Part shown: piece after piece, positions 28,308 to 37,119 of the stretch
How positions within the stretch are numbered: position 1 is the stretch's first letter
Layout: the number at the start of each line of letters is the position of its first letter
Assembly: GCF_000177335.1 (NCBI RefSeq)
Contig: NZ_ADFP01000011.1
Coordinates: 1-56,273 of the forward strand
Length of the DNA: 56,273 nt
Source of the DNA: Pyramidobacter piscolens W5455
Lineage (GTDB): Bacteria; Synergistota; Synergistia; Synergistales; Dethiosulfovibrionaceae
Reading direction: 5' to 3'
Made by a program: the position numbers and the translations under genes
Notes under the pieces: model-generated
Databases searched by the model: none
What the model saw: the letters and a program-made list of their open reading frames with translations, nothing else
What the model was told of the DNA's origin: nothing

Positions 28308-28602
28308 AATCATGTTTTTGAAATCGCTTCTCGAGATCACGATGCTGATCTGCTTCGGCGCCGCCTGGCCCATCTCCATCTACAAATCGTGGACCTCGCG
28401 CAGCAGCAGGGGCAAGAGTCTGCTTTTCCTCGTCGTCATCATCGTCGGTTATCTGGCGGGCATCGGCAAATGCCTGCTGGACGGCGCCACGCACTGGAGC
28501 GTGGTCGCGCTTTACGTCGTGAACGTGACGATGGTCTCGATCGACATGCTGCTCTATTTCCGCAACGAAGCGCTGGAAAGAAAGGCCGCGGAAGCCCGCT
28601 AG
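28300..28602 (+). CDS. Small PQ-loop/SemiSWEET-like membrane protein
   Basis: 100 aa with three hydrophobic helices (about residues 8-28, 38-58 and 66-86). Helix 1 carries AWPISIYKSW, which resembles the Pro-containing motif of PQ-loop (SemiSWEET) half-transporters, and it has a following SRSSRGKSLLFL segment. The ATG at 28300 overlaps the preceding stop codon; a second Met at 28312 (MFLKSLLEI) is an equally possible start. Coupled to the CoA-transferase and so under the same riboswitch. The solute is unknown. Confidence 0.65.
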   Translation: MTEIMFLKSLLEITMLICFGAAWPISIYKSWTSRSSRGKSLLFLVVIIVGYLAGIGKCLLDGATHWSVVALYVVNVTMVSIDMLLYFRNEALERKAAEAR

Positions 28603-28666
28603 GCCGCCGCGGCGAGCGCCGGGATCCCCGGCGGAAGCGTTCCGCGGGCATCGCCCCGCCGCTCCA

Positions 28667-28714
28667 TGACTATATTTAGCGTACAAAAATTAAATCTATT
28701 CGTATATTTAGCGT
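28667..28714. promoter_or_regulatory. Tandem NrdR-box-like sites upstream of nrdD
   Basis: Two 16-mers, TGACTATATTTAGCGT (28667-28682) and TTCGTATATTTAGCGT (28699-28714), share ATATTTAGCGT. They are spaced 32 bp apart, three helical turns. They fit the pattern ACACWATATATWGTGT in the core and right arm. Paired NrdR boxes at this spacing upstream of ribonucleotide reductase operons are the established arrangement for the NrdR repressor. Confidence 0.7.
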
Positions 28715-28721
28715 TTATCTC

Positions 28722-28750
28722 TTTACGAGACGCTTTTTATGGTGTATGAT
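28722..28750 (+). promoter_or_regulatory. Promoter of nrdDG
   Basis: TTTACG (28722-28727), 17-bp spacer, TATGAT (28745-28750). The NrdR-like boxes lie immediately upstream of the -35. Predicted leader about 100 nt. Confidence 0.5.
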
Positions 28751-28857
28751 GACGGCAAATTTCATTCCGAGACGGAATCCATCCGTTCGGCTTGGAAGAG
28801 CACGCCCGCCGAGGGCGCGGCATTCCGGCCGCAAATGAAGAAAGAGAGGCCTTTCAA

Positions 28858-31242
28858 GTGATCGAGACGATTAAGAAGAGGGACGGCCGTCTGGCCCCCT
28901 TCAACGAAGACCGCATCACCCGCGCCATTTTTCTCGCCGCGTCCGCCGTGGCGGAGAAGGAAGGCACGGCGGCCGACTACCGCATCGCCGAGGGGCTGAC
29001 GTCGCAGGTCGTGCGCCGCCTCAACGAAAAGTACGCCTCCGGCTCGCCCAGCGTCGAGGACGTGCAGGACATGGTGGTGAAGGTGCTGATCGAAAACGGC
29101 CACGCCCGCACCAGCGAGGCCTACATCACCTACCGCAACGAGCGCACGCGCGTGCGCGACTCGCATACCCGCCTGATGAAGGCCATCGAAGAGATCACGT
29201 TCGCCGACGCCAAGACCGCCGACGTAAAGCGCGAAAACGCCAACATCAACGGCAACACGGCCATGGGCACGATGCTGGAATACGGCAGCGCCGTGTCGCG
29301 CGAATTCTGCAAGACGCACGTGATCCACCCGGCTCACGCCCGGGCGCACGACGAGGGCGACATCCACATCCACGACATGGATTTCCTCAACATGGGCACG
29401 CTGACCTGCTGCCAGATCGACATCCGCAAGCTGTTCAAGGGCGGCTTCTCGACGGGGCACGGTTTTTTGCGCGAGCCGCAGGACGTGATGAGCTACGCGG
29501 CGCTGGCGGCGATCGCCATCCAGAGCAACCAAAACGACCAGCACGGCGGCCAGAGCATCCCGTATTTCGATTACGGCATCGCCGACGGCGTGCGCAAGAC
29601 GTTCCGCAAGCTGTACGCGGGCAATCTCGCCAAGGGGCTGGAACTGCTTCGCGACCTCGACGCGAAGTCCGCCGTCAAAGACGCGGAAAACCGCGCCGAA
29701 GCCGAAACGGGGCGCGCCATCAGCCTGACGGACGACGCCGAACGGGACGAGGCCGAGCGGAAGATCCTCGCCGCGTCGCTGAAAACCGACGAGACGGAGC
29801 TGATCAAACTTCAGGCTTTCGCCCGCAGGGAAGCCCTCGCCGAAACGGACCACCGCACTTATCAAGCCATGGAGGCGTTTATCCACAACCTCAACACGAT
29901 GCATTCCCGCGCCGGCGCGCAGGTCCCTTTCTCGAGCATCAATTTCGGCACCGACACGTCTCCCGAGGGGCGCATGGTCTCGCGCAATCTGCTGCTGGCG
30001 ACCGAAAAAGGGCTGGGCGACGGCGAGACGCCGATCTTCCCCATCCTCATCTTCAAGGTCAAGGAAGGCGTCAACTACAATCCCGGCGATCCCAATTACG
30101 ACCTGCTCCGGCTCTCGTGCCGCGTCACTTCCAAGCGGCTTTTCCCCAACTTCAGCTTCCTCGACGCGCCCTTCAACGCCGAATACTACAAGCCCGGCGA
30201 CCCCGACACGGAAGCCACCTACATGGGCTGCCGCACGCGCGTGGTCGGCAACCGCTGCGGCGAATCGACCGTCAGCGGGCGCGGCAACCTGTCCTTTACC
30301 ACGATCAACCTGCCCCGCCTCGGCATCGTCCACGGACGGGCGCTGGGCGGCGCGACCGATCTCGACGCTTTTTTCAGGGACCTCGACGGCAAGATCGACC
30401 TGGTCGTCGATCAGCTGCTGGAGCGTCTGGAGATCCAGAGCCGCCGACGCGTCAAAAACTTCCCGTTCCTGATGGGACAGGGCGTGTGGAAAGGCTCCGA
30501 CGGCATGAACGACGAGGACGAACTGCGCGACGTGATCCGCCAGGGCACGCTGACGCTCGGCTTCATCGGCCTGGCCGAGTGTCTGGTGGCCCTGACGGGC
30601 AAGCACCACGGCGAAAGCGACGAGTCGCAGGAGCTGGGGCTGAAGATCGTCCGCCACATGAGGGAACGCATGGATCAGGCTTCGGAACAGTACGACCTGA
30701 ATTTCTCCCTCATCGCCACGCCCGCGGAAGGGCTGTCGGGGCGCTTCACCCGCCTCGACGCCCAAAAATTCGGCGCGATCCCCGGCGTCACCGACCGCGA
30801 ATATTACACCAACTCATTCCACGTGCCCGTGTATTACAAGATCGGCGTCTTCGAGAAGATCGCCCGCGAAGCGCCCTACCACGCGCTGACCAACGGCGGG
30901 CACATCAGCTACGTGGAGCTGGACGGGCTGGGAGCCAACAACCCCGAAGCCTTCGAAACCATCGTGCGCGCCATGAAGGAGGCGGGGATCGGTTACGGCA
31001 GCATCAATCACCCCGTCGACCGCGACCCCGTCTGCGGCTACACGGGCGTCATTTCCGGCGACGTGTGCCCCCACTGCGGGCGCCATGAATCCGACGGCCC
31101 CGTCGGCTTCGAGCGCATCCGCCGCATCACCGGCTATCTCGTGGGAACTTTGGACCGCTTCAACAACGCCAAGCGCGCCGAAGTCCGCGACCGCGTCAAG
31201 CACAATCAGTGCGGAGCGGAGGAAGAGGCGAACGCCAAATGA
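28858..31242 (+). CDS. nrdD: Anaerobic ribonucleoside-triphosphate reductase
   Basis: 794 aa from a GTG start with AGAGAGG 8 nt upstream (open frame extends 22 codons further without a ribosome site). An N-terminal ATP-cone (IETIKKRDGRLAPFNEDRIT), then the NrdD glycyl-radical fold with HIHDMDFLNMGTLTCCQ. The C-terminal zinc site is VCGYTG...CPHCGR, and the glycyl-radical motif is RRITGYL with Gly near residue 759. It reduces NTPs to dNTPs under anaerobiosis, using formate or thioredoxin-type reductant. It overlaps nrdG by 4 bp. Confidence 0.95.
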   Translation: MIETIKKRDGRLAPFNEDRITRAIFLAASAVAEKEGTAADYRIAEGLTSQVVRRLNEKYASGSPSVEDVQDMVVKVLIENGHARTSEAYITYRNERTRVRDSHTRLMKAIEEITFADAKTADVKRENANINGNTAMGTMLEYGSAVSREFCKTHVIHPAHARAHDEGDIHIHDMDFLNMGTLTCCQIDIRKLFKGGFSTGHGFLREPQDVMSYAALAAIAIQSNQNDQHGGQSIPYFDYGIADGVRKTFRKLYAGNLAKGLELLRDLDAKSAVKDAENRAEAETGRAISLTDDAERDEAERKILAASLKTDETELIKLQAFARREALAETDHRTYQAMEAFIHNLNTMHSRAGAQVPFSSINFGTDTSPEGRMVSRNLLLATEKGLGDGETPIFPILIFKVKEGVNYNPGDPNYDLLRLSCRVTSKRLFPNFSFLDAPFNAEYYKPGDPDTEATYMGCRTRVVGNRCGESTVSGRGNLSFTTINLPRLGIVHGRALGGATDLDAFFRDLDGKIDLVVDQLLERLEIQSRRRVKNFPFLMGQGVWKGSDGMNDEDELRDVIRQGTLTLGFIGLAECLVALTGKHHGESDESQELGLKIVRHMRERMDQASEQYDLNFSLIATPAEGLSGRFTRLDAQKFGAIPGVTDREYYTNSFHVPVYYKIGVFEKIAREAPYHALTNGGHISYVELDGLGANNPEAFETIVRAMKEAGIGYGSINHPVDRDPVCGYTGVISGDVCPHCGRHESDGPVGFERIRRITGYLVGTLDRFNNAKRAEVRDRVKHNQCGAEEEANAK

Positions 31243-31766
31243 AGATCCGCCTCGCCAGTCCGATGACCCGCGACAGCATCGTCGACGGGCCGGGGCTGCG
31301 GGCGGTGATCTGGGCTCAGGGATGCTTCCACAACTGCCCGGGCTGCCACAATCCGTGTACGCACAACCCGTTCGGCGGCTTCGAGATGGACGCGGACGAC
31401 CTGATCGCCCAGCTGGACTCGCTCCATCTGCAGCAGGGGCTGACGCTTTCCGGCGGCGAGCCGTTCCTGCAGGCGCGCGCCCTGGCCGCAGTGGCCCGCG
31501 CGGCGCATCTGCGCGGACTGAACGTGTGGGCCTTCACGGGCTTCACCTTCGAGCAGCTGACCGACCGCAAAAATCCGGCCTGGGAGGACCGCATGGCTCT
31601 GCTCGAACAGATCGACGTGCTCGTCGACGGACGCTTCGAGCGCGACAAGCGCGATTTGTCGCTGCGCTTTCGCGGCTCGTCCAACCAGCGCATCCTCGAC
31701 GTGAAAAAAAGTCTCGCCCTGCAGTCCCCCTGCGTCATCGCGGAGTACATGCGTCAGGCCATGTGA
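31239..31766 (+). CDS. nrdG: Anaerobic ribonucleotide reductase activating protein (radical SAM)
   Basis: 175 aa from MKIRLASPMTRDSI, overlapping the nrdD stop (ATGA), with GGAGGAAGAGG upstream. The radical-SAM cysteines are in GCFHNCPGCHNP (CxxxCxxC) and the SAM-binding GGE motif is LSGGEPF. It generates the glycyl radical on NrdD. Normal family length. Confidence 0.95.
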   Translation: MKIRLASPMTRDSIVDGPGLRAVIWAQGCFHNCPGCHNPCTHNPFGGFEMDADDLIAQLDSLHLQQGLTLSGGEPFLQARALAAVARAAHLRGLNVWAFTGFTFEQLTDRKNPAWEDRMALLEQIDVLVDGRFERDKRDLSLRFRGSSNQRILDVKKSLALQSPCVIAEYMRQAM

Positions 31767-31797
31767 CCGTCCCCCGCCGCGATGCGGGCACAGCCCG

Positions 31798-31856
31798 AAA
31801 AAGCCGTTCCGGAGAGCGCTGAAGAAATCATCAACGCTCTCCGGAACGGCTTTTCG
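31798..31856 (+). terminator. Intrinsic terminator after nrdG
   Basis: A perfect stem of about 20 bp (AAAGCCGTTCCGGAGAGCG with its complement) around a 16-nt loop ends in TTTT. Confidence 0.85.
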
Positions 31857-31903
31857 TTTACGCCGCCGCGCCGCCGGGGCCGTAAAGTTTTTTCGGAGCG
31901 AAG

Positions 31904-31919
31904 TGTTCCACGTGGAACA
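31904..31919. promoter_or_regulatory. parS-like ParB-binding site TGTTCCACGTGGAACA
   Basis: A perfect 16-bp palindrome that matches the parS form TGTTYCACGTGRAACA at all positions. It is embedded in a 36-bp inverted repeat (31894-31929, CGGAGCGAA...TTCGCTCCG, one mismatch). No T-run follows on either strand, so it is not an ordinary terminator. It lies in the nrdG/methyltransferase convergent gap, 5.5 kb from the related site at 26407. Confidence 0.65.
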
Positions 31920-32009
31920 TTTCGCTCCGAACATTATAAAAGCTGGCTCGATATTGCATGCTAAAAACTCGATATTGCTCCGCGCCGCTGCGCCGGGGCA
32001 AGCGGAGCG

Positions 32010-32801
32010 CTATTTCACGCCGTAGAGCAGCCCCACGCCCGCGGTCATCACGGGACGCGCGAGCGCGGGGACGAAGGACGCGCCGGCGCGGGAAACGTAA
32101 CCAACTTCCCGCAGTCCGCTGTCTTTCATCTGCTGCACAAGCTCCTCCATGTCGCCGTAAAGAGCGGAGCGGCCAAACAAATCGACGAAGGCGAAGCTTC
32201 CTCCCTTTTTCAGCACGCGCAGCGCCTCCTCGACGACAGGCCGCTTCGACCGGCCGGAGATCGTCTTCACCTCGTGAAAGACAAAACAGCTGACGACGGC
32301 GTCGAAACTTTCATCGGCGAATTCCAGACGGGCCGCGTCGCCGTGCCGGAAATCGATCCGGCCGTCGCAGCCTTCGAGTCGTGCGTTCTCCTCGCATTGC
32401 TTTTGCGAGTAATCCCACACGCCGCTCCAGTAATCGACGCCGATAACCTGCGCGCCGGGGAAGCGGCGCGCGCAGCGGATCGACAGCGCTCCCGAGCCGC
32501 AGCCGATATCCAGCAGCCGTCCTTGCCCTTGCCAGGCAAGATGATCCAGCAGATCGTCGTAAAACTTCCCCGCAAGGCCGCCGCCGCGCAGGTCGATCGT
32601 CTTCCGGCAGTACTGCATGTATACGGCAGCGACCAGCGACAGACCGCTGAGCGCGCCCAGCAGCAGCGCCGCGGCTGCATTGCGCCAGAACAGCGCGTTC
32701 ACGATCAGCAGGAGCAGCACCCCCAGCAAGATTCCCCACAAGGCGTTCATCAGCTTCCGGGGGATCCAGTTGCCGTAGTTCGCTTTTTTTGAAGAGTCCA
32801 T
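32010..32801 (-). CDS. Membrane-anchored class I SAM-dependent methyltransferase
   Basis: 263 aa; start at MDSSKKANYGNW because GGGAGG lies 9 nt upstream of it, whereas the ATG three codons earlier abuts the ribosome site. Two N-terminal TM helices (about residues 17-62) precede a Rossmann-type methyltransferase domain with motif I LLDIGCGSGALSI (about residue 96), motif II GVDYW, and post-I SFDAVVSCFVFHEV. The catalytic part faces the cytoplasm. The substrate (lipid, quinone or small molecule) is not evident. Single gene. Confidence 0.8.
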   Translation of the reverse strand: MDSSKKANYGNWIPRKLMNALWGILLGVLLLLIVNALFWRNAAAALLLGALSGLSLVAAVYMQYCRKTIDLRGGGLAGKFYDDLLDHLAWQGQGRLLDIGCGSGALSIRCARRFPGAQVIGVDYWSGVWDYSQKQCEENARLEGCDGRIDFRHGDAARLEFADESFDAVVSCFVFHEVKTISGRSKRPVVEEALRVLKKGGSFAFVDLFGRSALYGDMEELVQQMKDSGLREVGYVSRAGASFVPALARPVMTAGVGLLYGVK

Positions 32802-33204
32802 TGAAGCCATCCTCCCTTAGTTAGTCTTAATTAACCAAGAAAATTCTACCACAGGAATGCACCAAGTGAAAGGGAACGTTTCTTTACGGAAAATCATATG
32901 ATTCCGCAGGATTTTTACTCGCGACGACAAACGCGACGCTTCGTTTTTCGCTTTTGTTCTCATTGTTGCCCGCGTCGTTTTATTGAAACAGCAGCACTCC
33001 CTCATCGGGATCGGGAGACGCTCATCTCCCCCATGCTCTTTCTCGCTAAAAAGCGTTAACAGAGCCTGCCGGGCGCGACGAGGAAGATCCACCAAGCGAG
33101 CCGCACAGGCCGCGCCGCGGTCGAGGTAGTCCTGAGCGACGGGACTTCCTCCCACGCCCTTATGTTTGGCCTTGTTATCGAGAAATAGTTATTCATACTC
33201 CTTC
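32802..33204. other. Intergenic region between methyltransferase and IS remnant
   Basis: 403 bp. TAGAAT on the minus strand about 35 bp upstream of the methyltransferase is a possible -10 with a weak TTTCAC -35. The rest contains an open minus-strand stretch (DYLDRGAACAARLVDLPRRARQALL-like) without codon usage or motifs that I trust. It may be decayed sequence next to the insertion element. No RNA gene seen. Confidence 0.3.
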
Positions 33205-34154
33205 TCATTTAAAGCACCTAACGACCCATTGTCTTGCGGTAATACTCCTTATGGTCTGAACGGTGAGATTTCCGATCGTGCGGCACAGACGCTCGATGGG
33301 GTTCATCTCGGGGGTATTATGGAACAGGGGATGTTGGCGGGAACCTGAAGCGCTTTGGACTTGTGCCAAGCGGCTCCGTCACAGCAGAGCAGAATATGAT
33401 CTTCCGGAAATCGGCGTGAAAGTTCCCGCAGGATAATGTTCATACAATCGCTGTCGCAGCTGGGCATGATCAAAAAGAGGCTTTCTCCCGTAAGCAGCTC
33501 TATGGCGCCGTAAGCATAGCGGTATTCGCGGATGTGAAGGCAGGGAACGTTCGGGCGGACGCCTTCTGTACCAGCAGTATTTGGGCTTGTCGATCCTGCC
33601 GAAGCCGGCTTCGTCCTGGAACATCGGTCTGACGTTCCCTGATGTGGATAACTCTTTTAATTCCTGAACTTGAGCGTTAATTTTTTTTGAGGCCTCGATG
33701 GCCTCCTCGCGCGCTTTCTTGGGGTAATGGCTGCGCGGCATGACTTTTCTCCAGTCATGACGTTTCAGGACCGCATAAATATGAGTCGGACTGATAGTAT
33801 GTCCCACCGCGGTCTGATGGGCTATTTCCGCCACCGAAACGATTTCTCCTTTCTCGGCTTTCTCCAGATAAGGCGCAAGTACGGCTTCTTCCTGCTCACA
33901 GGTCATGTTCCGATGGTTGCCAAGGTAATGGCATGCAGCATATACGAGAGGCCGCGATCGATAAACTGCGAGATGATCTTGCTGACGTTCGTGAAGTGGT
34001 ATTCCGTGATTTCGCTGATTTCTTTCAAGGTTTTCCCCCCGGCGCGCAAGCTGAGGATTCTCAGTTTGGCTTTGATCTTCTTGTTGCGATTCTTTTTCCG
34101 CGCGGCTTCGATTTCCGCTTGCTGTTCTGATGTGATCTCGTATTTCACGGACAT
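33205..34154 (-). pseudogene. Decayed IS630-family transposase
   Basis: The first part (34154-33903, 83 aa) is an N-terminal helix-turn-helix (LSLRAGGKTLKEISEITEYHFTNVSKII). It runs into a stop and overlaps the next frame by ATGA, as in two-frame IS630 transposases. The second part has the Winged-helix and DDE start (FQDEAGFGRIDKPKYCWY). It then shifts frame near 33560; the correct sequence continues in another frame (RPNVPCLHIREYRYAYGAIE, then HILLCCDGAAWHKSKALQVP), and shifts again near 33335 into LFHNTPEMNPIERL up to a stop at 33205. Two frameshifts beyond the ORFA/ORFB overlap make it non-functional. No clear terminal inverted repeats were found. Confidence 0.8.
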
Positions 34155-34278
34155 TCTATATCACCTCGGAGGCGTTATAACTGAGTTACGGGGACTTTGG
34201 CTATACTATAAAGAAGTAGTATCAGAAGAACGTTCCCGGTCCTTCGTTGTTTCCGCGGGATGAAGTTCTCCGGTTCCA

Positions 34279-34334
34279 CAATACGCGTTGGGGTGAGGCG
34301 AACGACGTCGTTCGCCTCACCCCAACGCGTATTG
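34279..34334. repeat. 56-bp perfect palindrome without loop
   Basis: The left half begins CAATACGCGTTGGGGTGAGG and continues GCGAACGAC; the right half is its exact reverse complement, 28 bp each, with the centre between 34306 and 34307 and no spacer. It lies between the decayed IS630 element and the 3' end of the lactate-permease gene. No T-run follows on either strand. Such long spacer-free palindromes are normally unstable in bacteria. Confidence 0.9.
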
Positions 34335-34385
34335 CAGATGGAACTCTTTTCGAGCTTTCTCATCGATACGTCGTCCATAGAGTTG

Positions 34386-36107
34386 CTACTGTGTCAGTAG
34401 TTCCGGCATCGGATCGACCCCGGCGGCCAGAAGGAGCCCGACTACCGCCGCGACGACAGCGGCATAGACCAGGCAGGGAAGGATGTTCGTACGGATCAGC
34501 TTGCCTTCGTTGCCGTTGGTGCCGGTGGTGGCGCAGACTGCAACGATATTGTTGACGCAGATCATGTTGCCGATGCCGCCGCCCATGGTCTGGAGCGCCA
34601 CGATGAGGACCTGGGACAGGCCGACGAGGGTCGCGGTCTCGAACTGCAGCGAAGCGAACAGCGTGTTTGACACCGTGCAGGAACCCGACATGAACGCTCC
34701 GAGAACGCCGATGAGCGGAGCGATAATGAAGTAAGTCCCCTGGAAGAGTTTCGCCAGCGCGTCGGCCATGACGTAGAGCATCGAGCTGTTCTTGAACGTG
34801 AACTCCGAGCCCGCCGCGGCGCCGGCGACAGCCGCCCCGATTTGCGCGCTCGACGTGTAGCGGTACAGGTTGACCATGGCGACGCCGAACAGCAAGGCTG
34901 TGGCCGCGCCGGACCAGTTTTTCACGGAATCTACGACGGCGATTTTGGTCTCTTCCCGCGACATGCGGTGCAGCGGAACCGTCAGGATTGCGACGAGGAC
35001 GAAGGGCATGATGCCGGGGTTGTACAGGAATTTGAAGTCCCAGCCGATTCCCTCGAAGCCGAGGATGTTCCCGACGCGCAGGATAAACGGATCGTTGTTA
35101 AAAAGGGTTTTGAGGCCGAAAGCGTTCAGCCTCGTCAGCACCAGGATAACGCCGATGACGATGTAGGGCGTCCAGGCCAGAAGTGGCTTCATGCTCTTGT
35201 CCTTGACGGATGTGACAACTGTGGTGGACTGCCAGGAGGGCTCGCCCCATTCTTTGTAGCCGTCGAAGGTCCAGACCTTTTTGGGGACGCAGACGCCTTT
35301 TTTCGCGCAGAACATCATCACGATCATGCCGCCGAGGAAAGCCGTCATGGAAATCAATTCGGGGGCGGCGAAGAACGACATGACGATGTAGATCGAGCCA
35401 ACGACGACGCCGGTGAGCAGGCAAAACGGAACGGCAGGGACGGCGTCCCTGAACGAACGGTTCTTCCCGAACGCCTTACACATCATGAAGACGACGGCCA
35501 TGATGATAAACAGACCGCCGATCATGTTCGGGATGCAGACCCAGCGTGTCAGCACCGTCGTGAATTTTTCGGGATCGCCGCCGAGATGTTTCACCGCGTC
35601 CGCAACGACTTTGGAAGCCGTGAGCAGCGGCACGCCGACAGGGCCGGGGTTGACAGGCGTCGAGTTGCAGACGAGGCAGATCGCCGCCGCGGCGAGAGGG
35701 GGAAATCCCAGGCTGATCAGAATCGGCGCGCCCAAGGCGGCCGGCGTGCCGAACCCCGCCGCCCCCTCGATAAATCCGGCGAAGCAGTAGCCGACGATGA
35801 TAGCCTGAAGACGCGCGTCTTCGGTGATGCCGGAGAACATTCCGTTGATGGAAGCCATGGCACCCGACTGCTTGAGCACGTTCATCAGCAGGATGGCCCC
35901 GAAAATGATGGCGCTCGTTTCGAAAGAAGCCAGGAAGCCGGCGACCGTTCGGGCGGCGGCTTCTCCGATCCCCATGCCCCAGACGGAGCACGCGACAGCA
36001 AAAGCCGCGAGCCATGAAATGATCAGCGATCGTTTGGCGGACCAGTTCATAAAGACCATGAAGACGATAGTGAGCAAGATCGGTACGGCGGCAATCAATG
36101 CATACAT
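34386..36107 (-). CDS. L-lactate permease family transporter (LctP/LldP)
   Basis: 573 aa with about 13-14 hydrophobic helices. Family motifs: GFIEGAAGFGTPAALGAPIL (about residues 112-131), STPVNPGPVGVPLL, and GGIGNMICVNNIVAVCATTG near the C-terminus. AAGGAGA precedes the ATG. LctP proteins import 2-hydroxy monocarboxylates (lactate, glycolate) with H+. Here the gene is divergent from a TetR regulator and the Grd-like locus, so it may import the substrate or export a carboxylic acid product of that pathway; this is inference. Confidence 0.9.
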   Translation of the reverse strand: MYALIAAVPILLTIVFMVFMNWSAKRSLIISWLAAFAVACSVWGMGIGEAAARTVAGFLASFETSAIIFGAILLMNVLKQSGAMASINGMFSGITEDARLQAIIVGYCFAGFIEGAAGFGTPAALGAPILISLGFPPLAAAAICLVCNSTPVNPGPVGVPLLTASKVVADAVKHLGGDPEKFTTVLTRWVCIPNMIGGLFIIMAVVFMMCKAFGKNRSFRDAVPAVPFCLLTGVVVGSIYIVMSFFAAPELISMTAFLGGMIVMMFCAKKGVCVPKKVWTFDGYKEWGEPSWQSTTVVTSVKDKSMKPLLAWTPYIVIGVILVLTRLNAFGLKTLFNNDPFILRVGNILGFEGIGWDFKFLYNPGIMPFVLVAILTVPLHRMSREETKIAVVDSVKNWSGAATALLFGVAMVNLYRYTSSAQIGAAVAGAAAGSEFTFKNSSMLYVMADALAKLFQGTYFIIAPLIGVLGAFMSGSCTVSNTLFASLQFETATLVGLSQVLIVALQTMGGGIGNMICVNNIVAVCATTGTNGNEGKLIRTNILPCLVYAAVVAAVVGLLLAAGVDPMPELLTQ

Positions 36108-36495
36108 GCGGGTAAGTCTCCTTTCGCCTTGTGCCCCCGGAAGCGCAGGGAATAAAGGCCGCGATGAGATTTGATGAAAGGACGTTCCGACGTCGCCCTT
36201 ATAGTACGTGTTTGCGAAAAAATATGAACCGTACAGACTCTGGAAATGTATGAATTTTTAACACAGCCCCGACGTGCATGCGAAAAAATGCACAAAAATC
36301 GTACAGTATCACGATATGCGCAAATTATAACGTGGAAGAATGGAAAATCCCTTTTTTTTAAACCGAAAGTGTGCTATAAAATGTATGTAATAGATTGTTA
36401 AAAGCATGTAATTTTCATGGGAATATCTGTATTCCAAACGTGCCGAAACGATATGCAGCGTCGATCCGAACCGGCCAGGAAGGAGAAGACGGAAA
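36108..36495. promoter_or_regulatory. Divergent lctP/tetR control region with paired direct repeats
   Basis: 388 bp, AT-rich, no gene. TGCGAAAAAAT occurs at 36213-36223 and 36279-36289, each followed by CGTACAG (36230 and 36300 areas), as a direct repeat 66 bp apart. GTGCAT...ATGCAC (36274-36293) is an inverted repeat overlapping the second copy. These are candidate operators of the adjacent TetR protein. CTATAAAAT near 36375 is a possible -10 for tetR, and TACTAT near 36200 on the minus strand one for lctP. Confidence 0.4.
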
Positions 36496-37119
36496 ATGTC
36501 TGTAAATCTTATTACGAAGGAAGCGATCGCTTCGACGCTGGAGAGCCTTCTCCTGGAGAGGCAGTTTTCGAAGATCCCCGTAAAGGACGTTACTGAAGCC
36601 TGCGGCATCAGCCGGAATACATTCTATTATCACTTCAAGGACAAGTACGAGCTGATGAACTGGATCCTAGACGACGACATGGCGAAGAACGTGGAAAATT
36701 ATGACGACCCCATGCGCATTCCCGAAACGTTTGTGTCCATGTGCGGTTTTATGTACCGGAGGAAGAAGTTTTACTACCCCTGCATGCAGTACGACGGTCA
36801 GGATTCGTTGTACCAGCATTTGACGGATTTTTTCTTCGAACTGTGGAAGCTCAACATCGACATGGTGTATGCGGCGTCCGGGTTCAAGCTGAGCGAGTAC
36901 GAGATCACCGTTTACGCGAAAATGAACGCTCACGCTCTGGTGGGGCTGATGCGGGACTGGATCCATGCGGGGATGCGCGACAATTACAGGAGTTATTTCG
37001 AGCAAGTCAGCGAGATATTCCGCGTACAGAGCGAGATGTACGCCATCATGTCCGAAAATAAACAGATATCGAAACGCGGCGGTGCGACGAAAAACATTGG
37101 GGGAATACAGGCGTCATGA
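36496..37119 (+). CDS. TetR/AcrR family transcriptional regulator
   Basis: 207 aa. The N-terminal helix-turn-helix reads FSKIPVKDVTEACGISRNTFYYHFKDKYELMNWI (residues about 24-57), the DhaS/TetR_C_8-type signature. The rest is an all-helical ligand domain with several aromatic and Cys residues (FVSMCGFMYRRKKFYYPCMQYDG). AGGAGA lies upstream. The stop codon overlaps the next start (ATGA), so it is co-translated with the half-GrdB gene. It probably senses the pathway's substrate and controls itself and lctP. Confidence 0.85.
   Translation: MSVNLITKEAIASTLESLLLERQFSKIPVKDVTEACGISRNTFYYHFKDKYELMNWILDDDMAKNVENYDDPMRIPETFVSMCGFMYRRKKFYYPCMQYDGQDSLYQHLTDFFFELWKLNIDMVYAASGFKLSEYEITVYAKMNAHALVGLMRDWIHAGMRDNYRSYFEQVSEIFRVQSEMYAIMSENKQISKRGGATKNIGGIQAS

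Noticed and set aside
33100-34200. Terminal inverted repeats of the IS630 remnant
   Set aside because: CTGAG...ACGGG...GACTT occurs near both ends but in direct, not inverted, orientation and with mismatches.
34279-34334. 56-bp palindrome as a simple rho-independent terminator of the permease gene
   Set aside because: No T-run follows on either strand and there is no loop; listed as a repeat instead.
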